The notes below the pieces were generated by a model. It saw only the letters and a list, made by a program, of their open reading frames with translations, was not told where the DNA came from and made no database searches. A DNA stretch of 64,000 bases from Platynereis dumerilii (lineage: Eukaryota > Annelida > Polychaeta > Phyllodocida > Nereididae). The stretch lies in assembly GCA_026936325.1 (NCBI GenBank), contig JAPTHN010000003.1:40750011-40814010 (forward strand). The letters run 5' to 3'. Made by a program: the position numbers and the translations under genes. This document shows positions 58,501 to 64,000 of this stretch, in pieces; positions within the stretch are counted from its first letter, which is position 1, and the number at the start of each line of letters is the position of its first letter.

Positions 58501-60415
58501 CAGGATGGATGCATGATTGGCTTTACGTCCTTCATTTACGCACTCTGTAGACTAATTAGCACAGGAGAACTACACAGCCATGTGCCCAGGGATGATTAAA
58601 AAGCCATCCAATATGGGTCTAGGTGGCCAAGCCAGAACTGGAAGGCAACTTTGGATGCACCGACTGAGAGTCGAGAGTGCTACCAGTTATCCACTAAGCT
58701 GAACCCCTTCCCGGCATGGGAGGCATTTCCTTCAACTTGCGGGACTACTTCAGCACCTGAGGGAGAGCTGTCAAAACTAATAGAATCAGTGTTTGCGCTG
58801 TACATGCTGTTTGGTGTAGTGTCCTAAAAGCTACTACTCGTACCACACTCCGACCACGACAAGATCAACATTTCTTCCTCAATGAGGAGTCAATTTTATA
58901 GTGAATTGATTTCAGTCATCGTGTGAACAAAGACAGCTGGGTGCCCCCTTCAGAGGTAGGTACATAATATTCCTATAATATATAATATACTTTGAATGTT
59001 CAGTTTAAAACACTATTCAAATCAGCTGATATGTGGCCCTTAAAATAAAGTCTAATGAACCATCCATACTAAAAGACTGGGACATACTGTTGTAGTGGCG
59101 CACATGAGAGTCCCTGCTGGTCACGGAGGCCGCATCTCCATCCAGGTCACTGACGCCCCCTTGATCGCCATCGCCCTCCAGTCTAGAAGCAGCAACACAC
59201 AAATTAATTAATAAATCATTGAAAACACAAAAAACGTAGGCTGCCATACAGAAATGGTTGATGTTCAGACTTTGTCAGGCCTTAAAACTGCCGAGCCATT
59301 AGAAAGCAGCTCAACAGAGCCTGTACTAAAATGCTACATTTAAATGGAATGGACACATCAATGTTACTATGGAATATTTTAATACCGTGAAACAACTTTC
59401 AGCAAAACAAAAAGTACTAAGACCATTCAGCAATGGTGGAGGACAAAGACACCTGAAGAAAATCAAAACAACCACAATAGCTTATTCAAATGTTGATTAA
59501 TTGCTGAATTTCATCAAGGAAAATTAGCATGTGATTTTGATAGAATGATTGACAATTACAATAGCACAAGGTAAATTCAATCATACCGTAGAACACAAGA
59601 CAAAGGGCATTAGAAATAACGAGAGAAGGGTATATTCATAATATTCATAGAATTATCATTTGTGAAAGGCTAAAAACTTGGGGAAAATCAGAAATAAGTC
59701 AATGAGCCTATGTCTCAATGATCAATTAAAAAGACTTATAGAGAGCCTGAGTAACTCCAAAGGTACAGGGATTACCAAATAAAACTGTACTTAAACAAAG
59801 ATTAGAGAGATTAAAGACAAGATTAGGAGATTAAACTTAATTAAAAAATAGAGTTATATATATATACATGTGTGTCATGTATTAAATTAAAACAAAAGAT
59901 ACAGAAAGTCAAAAATTAAAAAATTCCTTTTTGCAGGCTTTTGTCATTCAAAATATATCATCTCTTCAGGTTAAAAATATTTCAGATATATTGAAGAACA
60001 AGAAATGATCATGTCAAAAACCTGCAAAAGAGTTATGAAATATGAGAATCTATATATTGTCTACAACTACTGTTAGTGAAAAAGTCAGACTAAACCAAAT
60101 GTGTAAGTGAAACAAAAATTGTTTAAAAAAAAGGTTAAGATATAATTGAACTAAGAAATGACTAGTGGCATGCATTGATGAACAAGATGGGACTGAAAAT
60201 TAACGAGCTGATATCACAAAAGTTGCACAAATCTTAATTCCAAGCTTTGAGATCTTTAGTAATATCAGCTGAAAGATAGTATGATAGTCAGAGGAAAGAC
60301 TAATAAAAGATAGATTTGCAAAGTGCTGTGATATCCCTGTAACCTTGATATATTTCAAACAAAGACGCGATTCACTCACTGCTCAAGATAATCATTGATG
60401 CTCAGTTCTCTAATG
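22332..60415 (-). CDS. PIEZO: Piezo-type mechanosensitive ion channel, C-terminal two thirds of the gene
   Basis: Piezo proteins are very large trimeric cation channels opened by membrane tension. About 34 coding exons could be placed from 60415 to 22332, all with GT/AG borders and continuous phase, giving about 1,730 residues with the distal end (full family length is roughly 2,500-2,800). Family marks seen: the beam-like charged helix, RSGDYYMF, the [12 protein letters not shown] form of the Piezo PF-x2-E-x6-W signature, [14 protein letters not shown], and the inner helix IIGLYVS. Long acidic, low-complexity segments fall where Piezos have disordered cytoplasmic loops. The first exon here enters with one codon base, so upstream exons exist beyond the window or beyond the GC-rich block at 61-64 kb. 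There is one Piezo gene in the window; I cannot say whether it corresponds to vertebrate Piezo1 or Piezo2. Confidence 0.95.
23740..23972 (-). mobile_element. tRNA-derived SINE
   Basis: On the minus strand from 23972: A box TTAGCTCAGTTGGTAGTGC, B box GATCGATTCCTGC, then a body whose end (plus strand GTTTTATGTCTTCCCTTTAT followed by GCACCGAGTCTG) is related to the copies at 40.09, 54.51 and 58.52 kb. It cannot be a working tRNA gene because the 3' acceptor half is absent. Confidence 0.7.
26688..26852. mobile_element. PIF/Harbinger-like MITE with TAA target duplication
   Basis: The inverted ends GGCCACACATAATTGAT (left) and ATCAATTATGTGTGGCC (right) are flanked by TAA at 26685-26687 and 26853-26855. 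A 3-bp TWA duplication and GGCC ends suit PIF/Harbinger. The 165-bp interior includes an A-run followed by a T-run and no gene. Confidence 0.75.
28470..28737 (-). CDS. PIEZO: Alternative last coding exon of Piezo (proximal copy): inner helix and CTD, divergent
   Basis: TTGCAG|C at 28738 opens an exon that completes the split Gly codon left by the cap exon, then encodes [20 protein letters not shown], a complete C-terminal domain with [20 protein letters not shown] and [20 protein letters not shown], and ends VTKY-stop at 28472-28470. It has 88 residues after the split codon. Compared without gaps with the distal copy, about 33 of 79 positions match. The neck segment of usual Piezos (MFEELP) is QYMALP here, losing both acidic residues, while RSPE is kept. 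The reading frame is uninterrupted and coding constraint looks intact, arguing against a dead copy. Confidence 0.85.
28738..30132 (-). other. Piezo intron before the proximal terminal exon
   Basis: About 1.4 kb, AT-rich; I see no further exon, repeat family or RNA gene in it. Splicing control elements choosing between the terminal exons could lie here, but none can be named from sequence. Confidence 0.5.
30133..33520 (-). CDS. PIEZO: Piezo exons: extracellular cap (C-terminal extracellular domain)
   Basis: Exons 33520-33348, 32984-32862, 32630-32557 and 30322-30133. They contain [20 protein letters not shown], then [15 protein letters not shown], then [14 protein letters not shown], and finally [20 protein letters not shown] and [20 protein letters not shown]. 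Three N-glycosylation sequons (NKT, NRT, NGT) fit an outside location. The last exon ends with FFTGYG split in phase 2 (GG), and both alternative terminal exons supply the matching C. Confidence 0.95.
30323..32556 (-). other. Piezo intron, AT-rich with homopolymer runs
   Basis: About 2.2 kb. The 31590-31640 stretch is A- and T-runs. A stretch at 31300-31590 has an open frame on the plus strand that looks like chance. No element boundaries are seen. Confidence 0.5.
33771..34821 (-). CDS. PIEZO: Piezo exons: anchor and outer pore helix
   Basis: Exon 34821-34674 encodes [20 protein letters not shown] with the Piezo PF-x2-E-x6-W signature, then [16 protein letters not shown]; the Glu in EDIYANIF corresponds, as I recall, to mouse Piezo1 E2133, a residue tied to conductance. 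Exon 34052-33771 encodes the outer helix ([20 protein letters not shown]) and the start of the extracellular cap ([18 protein letters not shown]). The family's key motifs in both exons are intact. Confidence 0.97.
34985..35250 (-). mobile_element. tRNA-derived SINE, fullest copy of the family seen at 9.2 and 11.4 kb
   Basis: The minus-strand head near 35250 has a tRNA-like A box (GTGGCCTAATGGTCATGAC) and a weak B box. The body CATTAAATGGAGGCGAGTTG, then TATCCAATATTCTATGCTGG, is shared with 11380-11410. The end part (CATACGGCGGTCACC, plus CCCTGAATTAATAGGGTA) is shared with 9160-9240. It lies in a Piezo intron. Confidence 0.7.
35545..39480 (-). CDS. PIEZO: Piezo exons: last blade unit before the anchor
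   Basis: Exons 39480-39324 ([20 protein letters not shown]), 39041-38985 (a short loop, [19 protein letters not shown]), 36837-36671 ([20 protein letters not shown], then [20 protein letters not shown]) and 35703-35545 ([20 protein letters not shown], then [15 protein letters not shown]). These are among the best conserved parts of Piezos; vertebrate Piezo1 reads almost the same. The intron between 38985 and 36837 contains a LINE and the next one contains a large palindrome. Confidence 0.96.
35832..36008. repeat. Near-perfect palindrome of ~80-bp arms in a Piezo intron
   Basis: The text from AATAAGACCAAATGG through GATATCCTGAGTCCTCTGTA is followed, after only about a dozen bases, by its reverse complement running out to CCATTTGGTCTTATT. 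The arms differ by few small changes. Either strand could fold into one long hairpin. It is probably a fold-back transposon end pair or a recent inverted duplication. Confidence 0.9.
36005..36290. mobile_element. Possible short TIR element next to the palindrome
   Basis: TTTATACCCCATATTTTAAC at 36003 faces the inverse TTATGGGGTATAAAAC near 36275-36290. Between them lies an imperfect palindrome with two CRE-like octamers. The limits and the relation to the 35832-36008 palindrome are uncertain; the two may be parts of one element. Confidence 0.4.
36123..36147. promoter_or_regulatory. Two TGACGTCA (CRE) octamers, symmetric around CCATGG
   Basis: Perfect palindromic cAMP-response elements lie at 36123-36130 and 36140-36147, inside a larger imperfect palindrome (TGATGATGTCA to TGACATCATCA, about 36106-36176). 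CREB/ATF binding to TGACGTCA is well known. Whether these sites act in Piezo control is unknown; they may be part of a mobile element. Confidence 0.4.
37208..38870 (-). mobile_element. 5'-truncated LINE (reverse transcriptase C-terminal part) in a Piezo intron
   Basis: An uninterrupted frame of 526 codons (38862-37282) encodes the second half of a non-LTR reverse transcriptase: [20 protein letters not shown], the catalytic CADDVLLLS (a YADD variant), the thumb, and a C-terminal zinc-knuckle [19 protein letters not shown]. The endonuclease and the first catalytic Asp motif are missing through 5' truncation. The 3' end is a (GAA)7 tail (read as TTC repeats at 37209-37229). A 9-bp repeat (CACTAAAAC) near 37398-37442 is translated as [13 protein letters not shown]. 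The lack of internal stops suggests recent insertion. It lies in sense with Piezo. The clade is uncertain (Jockey/I or CR1-like). Confidence 0.85.
40085..40264 (-). mobile_element. tRNA-derived SINE
   Basis: The head near 40264 reads GAGTGGCTCAGTTGATAACA (A box) and a GGGGTTCTC B-box remnant on the minus strand. The far end has GACTTTACATCCTTATTCAC, related to 54.51 and 58.52 kb. The stretch AGGATGATTGAAACTGCTGT is repeated at 40907-40926 in another partial copy. Confidence 0.65.
40730..41095 (-). repeat. Partial SINE copy
   Basis: AGGATGATTGAAACTGCTGT and the following 'AACATnAGTCCAG' match the 40160-40200 copy. No intact promoter boxes are seen. Confidence 0.5.
41226..41237 (-). CDS. PIEZO: Possible 12-nt Piezo microexon
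   Basis: A long pyrimidine tract ending TTTGTCAG is followed by 12 nt (CGCAATGTACAG) and a GTTGGT donor. In phase 2 it would insert four residues (about AMYR) just before [13 protein letters not shown]. The acceptor side is strong and the donor weak. This is a candidate only. Confidence 0.3.
41990..44725 (-). CDS. PIEZO: Piezo exons: clasp-region cytoplasmic loop with a 48-nt cassette
   Basis: Exons 44725-44630 ([20 protein letters not shown]), 43808-43761 (48 nt, [16 protein letters not shown]) and 42162-41990 (acidic and basic runs ending HRHKKQP). All three are polar and probably disordered, in the place of the clasp loop of vertebrate Piezos. The 48-nt exon has good borders (TTTAG and GTCAGG), is open, and is phase 0 on both sides, so it can be included or skipped. 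It is the least certain of the three. Confidence 0.8.
45285..46928 (-). CDS. PIEZO: Piezo exons: post-latch transmembrane unit
   Basis: Exons 46928-46765, 46330-46209, 46074-45819 and 45470-45285. They encode [20 protein letters not shown] followed by a charged helix [20 protein letters not shown], an acidic/basic loop, then membrane helices [40 protein letters not shown] and [19 protein letters not shown]. The last exon ends [20 protein letters not shown], then IHRSVLK, matching the conserved Piezo segment just before the clasp loop. Confidence 0.95.
47350..50354 (-). CDS. PIEZO: Piezo exons: beam helix, latch-like segment and long disordered loop
   Basis: Exons 50354-50188, 49632-49499, 49153-49076 and 47665-47350. 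The first encodes a long charged helix ([20 protein letters not shown], then [14 protein letters not shown]), the intracellular beam that couples blades to pore in Piezo structures. The second has [19 protein letters not shown], a strongly conserved Piezo motif followed by an acidic run. The last, 316 nt, encodes a low-complexity Ser/Pro/Asp-rich cytoplasmic stretch ([20 protein letters not shown]), expected to be disordered and phosphorylated. Phases are 2-1-0-0-1. Confidence 0.9.
49388..49445 (+). repeat. tRNA-like fragment, probably SINE head
   Basis: TTTGGTCTAGTGGTTAGCG is a good tRNA-type A box, but no GGTTCRANYC B box follows at tRNA distance and the arms do not close. It is a truncated tRNA-derived repeat, not a tRNA gene. 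Confidence 0.4.
50832..52335 (-). CDS. PIEZO: Piezo exons: transmembrane unit before the beam
   Basis: Exons 52335-52150, 51984-51927, 51617-51515 and 50982-50832. Readable helices are [20 protein letters not shown] and [18 protein letters not shown], then [19 protein letters not shown], then [18 protein letters not shown]. The last exon ([20 protein letters not shown], then [13 protein letters not shown]) closely follows vertebrate Piezo1 (EAGIIWDSICFFFLLLQRRI from memory), the helix that leads into the beam. Confidence 0.95.
53452..53628. mobile_element. Hairpin-forming MITE-like repeat
   Basis: ATTTTGACCCACTTAACGG with GCAGAAATGCCAAC at 53493-53528 is mirrored by AAGTTTGCATTTCTTCCATT and AAGTGGGTCAAAAT at 53584-53622. 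The left side starts with ACCGTAAAACGGTATAAAGT, itself partly palindromic. It lies in a Piezo intron; superfamily not known. Confidence 0.55.
54024..54050 (-). CDS. PIEZO: In-frame 27-nt Piezo microexon
   Basis: CTAG|...|GTAACC borders enclose 27 nt between the exons at 54827 and 52335. It enters and leaves in phase 2, so inclusion adds exactly nine residues (roughly ECGEEAVYI) and changes LSCKD-SYLDYL to [20 protein letters not shown]. Skipping also keeps the frame. The site is the short cytoplasmic linker between the acidic loop and the next helix. Its size and phase suggest regulated splicing, which is an inference. Confidence 0.65.
54495..54660 (-). mobile_element. SINE fragment
   Basis: GACTTTACGTCTAGTATTTA, then TGCACTCTCTG, and the distal AGGACACCCAGCCAGAGCT relate it to the copies at 40.1 and 58.5 kb. 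It is in a Piezo intron, in the gene's orientation; the head is not clear. Confidence 0.55.
54827..56760 (-). CDS. PIEZO: Piezo exons: blade transmembrane unit and acidic loop
   Basis: Exons 56760-56560, 56060-55859, 55423-55331 and 54989-54827. They encode [20 protein letters not shown], the helices [20 protein letters not shown] and [20 protein letters not shown], then [20 protein letters not shown] and [20 protein letters not shown]. The block ends in an acidic loop closing with [10 protein letters not shown]. This order matches the middle blade repeats just before the beam in known Piezos. The last exon ends in phase 2, where a 27-nt cassette can be inserted. Confidence 0.92.
56957..57063. 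mobile_element. ~107-bp hairpin MITE
   Basis: TACAAGGTTGGCAACTCC with TGGTTTGAGAATTC at 56957-56990 returns inverted as GGATTCTCAAACCAGGA and GGAGTTGCCAACCTTGTA at 57020-57063. TA-rich flanks are compatible with a TA target. It lies in a Piezo intron between the exons ending 57330 and beginning 56760. Confidence 0.75.
57330..60415 (-). CDS. PIEZO: Piezo exons: blade loop and transmembrane unit (first block in window)
   Basis: Exons 60415-60380 ([12 protein letters not shown]), 59182-59088, 58408-58257, 57985-57803 and 57425-57330. The first two encode an acidic, serine-rich cytoplasmic loop ([20 protein letters not shown]). The next two encode membrane helices: [36 protein letters not shown], then [20 protein letters not shown] and [16 protein letters not shown]. 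The last is a short loop with two NxT/NxS motifs ([10 protein letters not shown]) that would be glycosylated if on the outer face. Phases run 2-1-0-0-0. The 36-nt exon is small enough to be a cassette, but skipping it would keep frame only if the upstream exon phase allows. Confidence 0.9.
58049..58101. repeat. Dispersed repeat fragment, second copy of 5252-5312
   Basis: GAGTGAGTGAGTTAGTGTTT, then TATGCCCCATCAGCACCAGT and GTGGGCTATTTAGAGG. The GAGTGAGTGAG lead-in resembles the ends of some invertebrate SINEs. Confidence 0.7.
58485..58712 (-). mobile_element. tRNA-derived SINE
   Basis: The minus-strand head near 58710 reads TTCAGCTTAGTGGATAACTG (A box). The far end has GGCTTTACGTCCTTCATTTA, then CGCACTCTG, the clearest version of the shared family end. 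It lies in a Piezo intron, same orientation as the gene. Confidence 0.65.
59183..60379 (-). other. Piezo intron without recognised features
   Basis: About 1.2 kb, AT-rich, with a short TA run near 59855. No exon or repeat family recognised. Confidence 0.5.
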
Positions 60416-60828
60416 CTGCAAAGGCATTTGGTTAAAGGTCAGTCACGCTATCAAGATCAAAACTCATCCCTGGAGGAACTTATAAATACATCTGTATTTC
60501 GATTCTCTTTAGCTCCAGAGTTGAAGCAAGCCACATTGAAGACAACTTTAAAGTGTCTCAGGTATTTATACACACACAAATCAATAGTATAACTTCATTT
60601 TACTTCATCTCAAAAATACAAATTACAACAGAATTTAAGAAACTCAAGTATAATATCAAATGTAATATGAAGCACAATGCCATGTAGTGACATGTACTTG
60701 TCAGAACCCAAAATCCGGGAAAAAGTCAAGTCTGATATTGAAATTTATTTAAGAAACAGAAACGACAAGTTTGTAAAAATACAGAATTTTTCAAGTTCTT
60801 TTGCTCATGCCAGACCGAATAAACAGAA

Positions 60829-61229
60829 GTTTGGGTCCTCCCCTATCGGGATAGGACCTATCTCTATGAGCTCATGGCCCACAGACTTATTGTCACTCAT
60901 CTAAGAGAGTGACAACGCTTACTTGTGCATATATCTTCTCAAACAAGCGTTTACGCTTGTCACAGCCGAGATTTTAAATTTGGCGCCACCGCCAGACCAC
61001 CTAATCTCCCATAATCCCATGCGCTTAGACTTCCTCTTACTTCGAGGCGGAACGCAAGGACATTCCACCGAGGGGAGGTGGGTGGGAAACTCAAGTAATA
61101 AGTCTGTGGGCCATGAGCTCATAGAGATAGGTCCTATCCCGATAGGGGAGGACCCAAACTCTATCTTCGCTCATGGCCCACAGACTTATTGTCACTCATC
61201 TAAGAGAGTGACAACGCTTACTTGTGCAG
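60829..61229. repeat. Nested inverted and direct repeats at the edge of a GC-rich block
   Basis: 60829-60891 (TTTGGGTCCTCCCCTATCGG to CCCACAGACTTATT) is repeated in inverse orientation at 61097-61159. 60872-60929 (TCATGGCCCACAGACTTATT to GCTTACTTGTGCA) is repeated directly at 61171-61229. A small hairpin (GTCACTC ... GAGAGTGAC) lies in each direct copy, and AAGCGTTTACGCTT lies between them. The arrangement looks like one end of a mobile element of an unrecognised type. Confidence 0.85.
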
Positions 61230-64000
61230 ATTCACAAAGTGGAGGAGGGAATGGAACCCGCAAGCAAGAAAAGGGGCATTGACACCAAGTACAGAGCAAA
61301 AAACAGTTGCTGCTACAAAGGGAGCCCATGGTGTGGTCTGGCGTGAGTGCGAGGCAAAAGCCAACCAAGCCAGTAGGCAGATAGCCAGAACTCGGAAGGC
61401 AGGCCTAAAGAATGCCATGAAGAGAGCCACGGGGGGCCCCCATACACCGGACACTAGGAGGCCGGTGCAAGAGGGGGCACCCCAAACGGGCAAGAGATTG
61501 TGCCGTGGAGGGGCAACAACCAGAAATCACCCGGCGCACCGAGCCAGGAGGCTCGGGGCCGGGAGGCGTGCTGCAGGCAGCTCGGGGGCCAGCCCCCGGA
61601 GGGACACCCCCCCCCCTCCTTGGGCAAGCTCGGGGCACAACCAGGCCTGAGCAAGCAGGAGGCAGAAGACCAGGGCCAGTACCCGCACAGGGAACTGGAC
61701 CCCTAGCCGGAGAGCGACTGACAGCAGAGACTGCAGAGGGCAGGAGGAGAGCGAAGGCGGAAACTCGCCAGCAACCGCAGGCGGAGGGCACCCTCCCCAC
61801 CGGGTGAGGAGAGCGCTCAGGGTCCAGGAGCAACGTCGCAGAGGACGGCCCAAAGGACTGGAGAAGGAACATCCACCGAGAAGGCACTCGGGGAGAATCC
61901 CAATGGCCGGCAGACCACATCCCAGAGGGGTGGCCAGAGCACCGAGGCGAGCAGGAGGACCATCCCCCCCACGAAGCAGGAGGGACGGCTAAAGCAGTCG
62001 GAGCAGAGGGGGAAGCCCGAGACTGACGCAACTGGTCCCAAAGATTGGGACCCAGGGAAGGGCCGCCAGCCACAAAGGCAGAGGCCCATCCACAGACATC
62101 CAGAAGGCCCAAGAGGAATGGAGGAGGAGGCCAGACGCAGGATGACAAGGCAAGGTTGACCAAATGGGCATACCAAGGGAGGAAAGTCCAGGATCCCAGA
62201 GGGAGGCCCAGACGTCCAGATGGGATGGCCGCATAGGAAACAGGGAGGCTATCCACCGTGGCGGAGAAACCACCGGGAAGTCCGAGGAAATCCGCCAACC
62301 AAAAGGAGCGCCTGGGAAGGAGCCAGGTGTCCGCCTACCAAAGTCCAGAGACTCGGGGAGGCCCGCGCCAGGGGGGTCAAGGCAACGCACCAGGCAGGGG
62401 ACACGCCCAGATTGCAGAAGCACAGGACGAGCCACGGAGGCGCCGAGGACGGCCAAAGAAGTCGCAGGGGCAGAAGGCAGCCAAGAGCCCAAGGGCAACC
62501 AGCACGAGCCCCATAGCGTGGAGGCCACTGACCCCGGGGGTCAGAAGCATCGCCGAGGAGCCCAACCAGACCGGTCAGGGGGAGACCAGGCCCGGAAGGG
62601 AAGAAGGAGGACAAGCCAGAAGGCAAGACCGAAACCAACTCCAGAGCGCCAAGGAGACGCACGGAGATCTCTGAGGTCCAGGGAGGTCCCGGAAGACCAA
62701 GGGTCACGGACACCGCGGCCATGGACCAGCAGGAAAACGAGGAGCCCAGGAAGGCGAGATCAGGAAGCAACAGGCCAAAAGAGGCCTGAAGCCACGGAAG
62801 CCTAAACGGCCAGGGAGAAGCCAGTGTACCAGAGGCTAGAAGCGACAGGAACAGCCAAGGACAGGAGCCAAGAGGGGAGGATCCCGGGAGGGGTCCAAGC
62901 CACGGGAGACGCCGGAGGAAGCAGAGGCAGAGGAAGGCTCCAACGGCAAAGCTCAGGCAAATCCGACGGAGAGGTGGGAAGACTGAAGCACCCCACCATC
63001 CCAAGGCCATCGCGCCAGAAGAAAAGCCCCCAACCCAGGCCAGGGGAAGCCAGGGAGGGAGGCAGGAAGGGAGCAGGTCAGGCCCCCGAAGGCGTAGGCA
63101 GAGGATAAGGGCAGCCGAGGCCACCCAGACGAGTGCAGACGAGGCCGCCGGGCCAAGGGTAGGATCCCGGGCCAGGCAGAGACTCCCAACACAGGCCCCG
63201 GGGGAGCCTGGGATAGAACAAGGACACCAGGCGGCAAACCCTCAAGAGGGACAGCGCCTGGAGAGACCGAACCAAGGCCAAGGGGGAGCCTGAGACGGTC
63301 GAAGGAGAGGAACAAGGCAAGGGAGACCCAAGCCAGATGAAGGCTGCTACACTAGCATCCATGCAGGCCGCCAGATGGAGGGCCAGGGGTGGGCAAAGTC
63401 CCACCAGCACCGGAGGGAACTAGGTAGATTGAGGGCAAGGCCCGATCCCTGGGGAAAACCGCCCAGACAGCCGGGAGGCAGGCGGACCCAGAGGCCAAAG
63501 GCACCAGAAGCCCGCAGGGCACAGGAAGCCCAATCCAAAGGCGGCGGAAAATGGGCTGAGGAGCGAGACCCCAGCCCCTTCCCCCCCAGCAGGTGTGAGG
63601 GGGAGCACCTGCCAAGGCAGGAGGTCAGCCGAAGGAGGGGAGGTGCAAACACCGCGCCCAAACAGCCAAGGAGCCCGAGAGACGCAGGGAAGCAGGATGA
63701 TGAGGCAGGGCGACGGCCAGAACAGCCGCTTCAACCAAGCACAGGCCGAGCCGAGCAAGGGGGCCCAGCCGGAAAAGACCTCCGAGGAAGGAGGCAGGAC
63801 CCAGGAAACTGAAACGAATCCAAGGGCCCGGAGGCCCCAGGCCCCGCCAACAGCCAGAGGAGCGTAGCTCAGAGAAGGCCAAGGAGGGCACCCCCGGTCG
63901 CAGGAGGAGACCAGGGCAGGGAACAAACAACCAGTCAGCGCCAGATCAGGAAGAGGAGGATCCCGGTGAGACGCGAGGACAGCCTCGGTAGGTAGACGAG
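61230..64000. other. GC-rich, purine-biased block of unknown nature, running off the window
   Basis: Base composition changes abruptly at about 61.24 kb, from AT-rich intron to a sequence strongly rich in G, with A on the plus strand, and very poor in T. Many overlapping frames of 60-300 codons on both strands follow from lack of T- and A-rich stop codons; their translations (Arg/Gly/Pro/Lys/Glu on plus, Leu/Pro/Ser/Trp on minus) show no recognised domain. The adjacent repeat structure suggests it is the interior of a mobile element in or upstream of the Piezo gene. No host Piezo exon was found in it. Confidence 0.6.

Noticed and set aside
60677-61282. Piezo upstream exons near 61 kb
   Set aside because: The frames here coincide with the nested inverted/direct repeats and give no Piezo-like helices.
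61230-64000. Numerous long overlapping open frames on both strands
   Set aside because: They follow from the T-poor, GC-rich composition; no start context, splice pattern or domain supports any of them.

Overview
The window is intron-rich nuclear DNA from an animal, most likely a marine invertebrate. I cannot narrow it further from sequence alone; the tRNA-derived SINEs and many short fold-back DNA transposons fit an invertebrate deuterostome or a lophotrochozoan. Three host genes can be read exon by exon. EMC4 (minus strand, 11698 down to 6593) is complete in 5 coding exons and 174 aa. Neuroguidin/NGDN (plus strand, 11804 to 18758) is complete in 12 coding exons and 305 aa. A Piezo mechanosensitive channel gene (minus strand, 60415 down to 22332) contributes about 1,730 residues of its C-terminal two thirds; its 5' exons lie outside the window. 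EMC4 and NGDN are head to head with start codons 105 bp apart, so they probably share a bidirectional promoter. NGDN and Piezo converge.

Layout: 0-6.3 kb holds two fold-back DNA elements and a long AT-rich tandem array (about 53-bp unit) with decayed flanks. 6.6-11.7 kb is EMC4; its first intron is packed with repeats, including one hAT-like non-autonomous element inserted inside another. 11.8-18.8 kb is NGDN; its first intron holds two more fold-back elements and a later intron holds a GC-rich minisatellite. 18.8-22.3 kb is AT-rich sequence that probably contains the Piezo 3' UTR. 22.3-60.4 kb is Piezo, whose introns carry SINEs, a 5'-truncated LINE, a PIF/Harbinger-like MITE and several large palindromes. 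From about 60.8 kb a nested inverted/direct repeat leads into at least 2.7 kb of GC-rich, purine-biased DNA that runs off the window and is not host coding sequence.

The most interesting observation is that Piezo has two alternative last coding exons (28737-28470 and 22584-22332). Both have the same splice phase and both encode a full pore-lining inner helix plus C-terminal domain, ending in separate stop codons. They agree at only about 40% of positions. The distal copy resembles the usual Piezo C-terminus; the proximal copy differs at the channel neck. The gene could therefore make two channels with different pores from one body. In-frame cassette microexons (27 nt and 48 nt, possibly 12 nt) add further isoform potential. 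EMC4 is part of the ER membrane protein complex that inserts multi-pass proteins; its closeness to Piezo is noted only as a coincidence of position.
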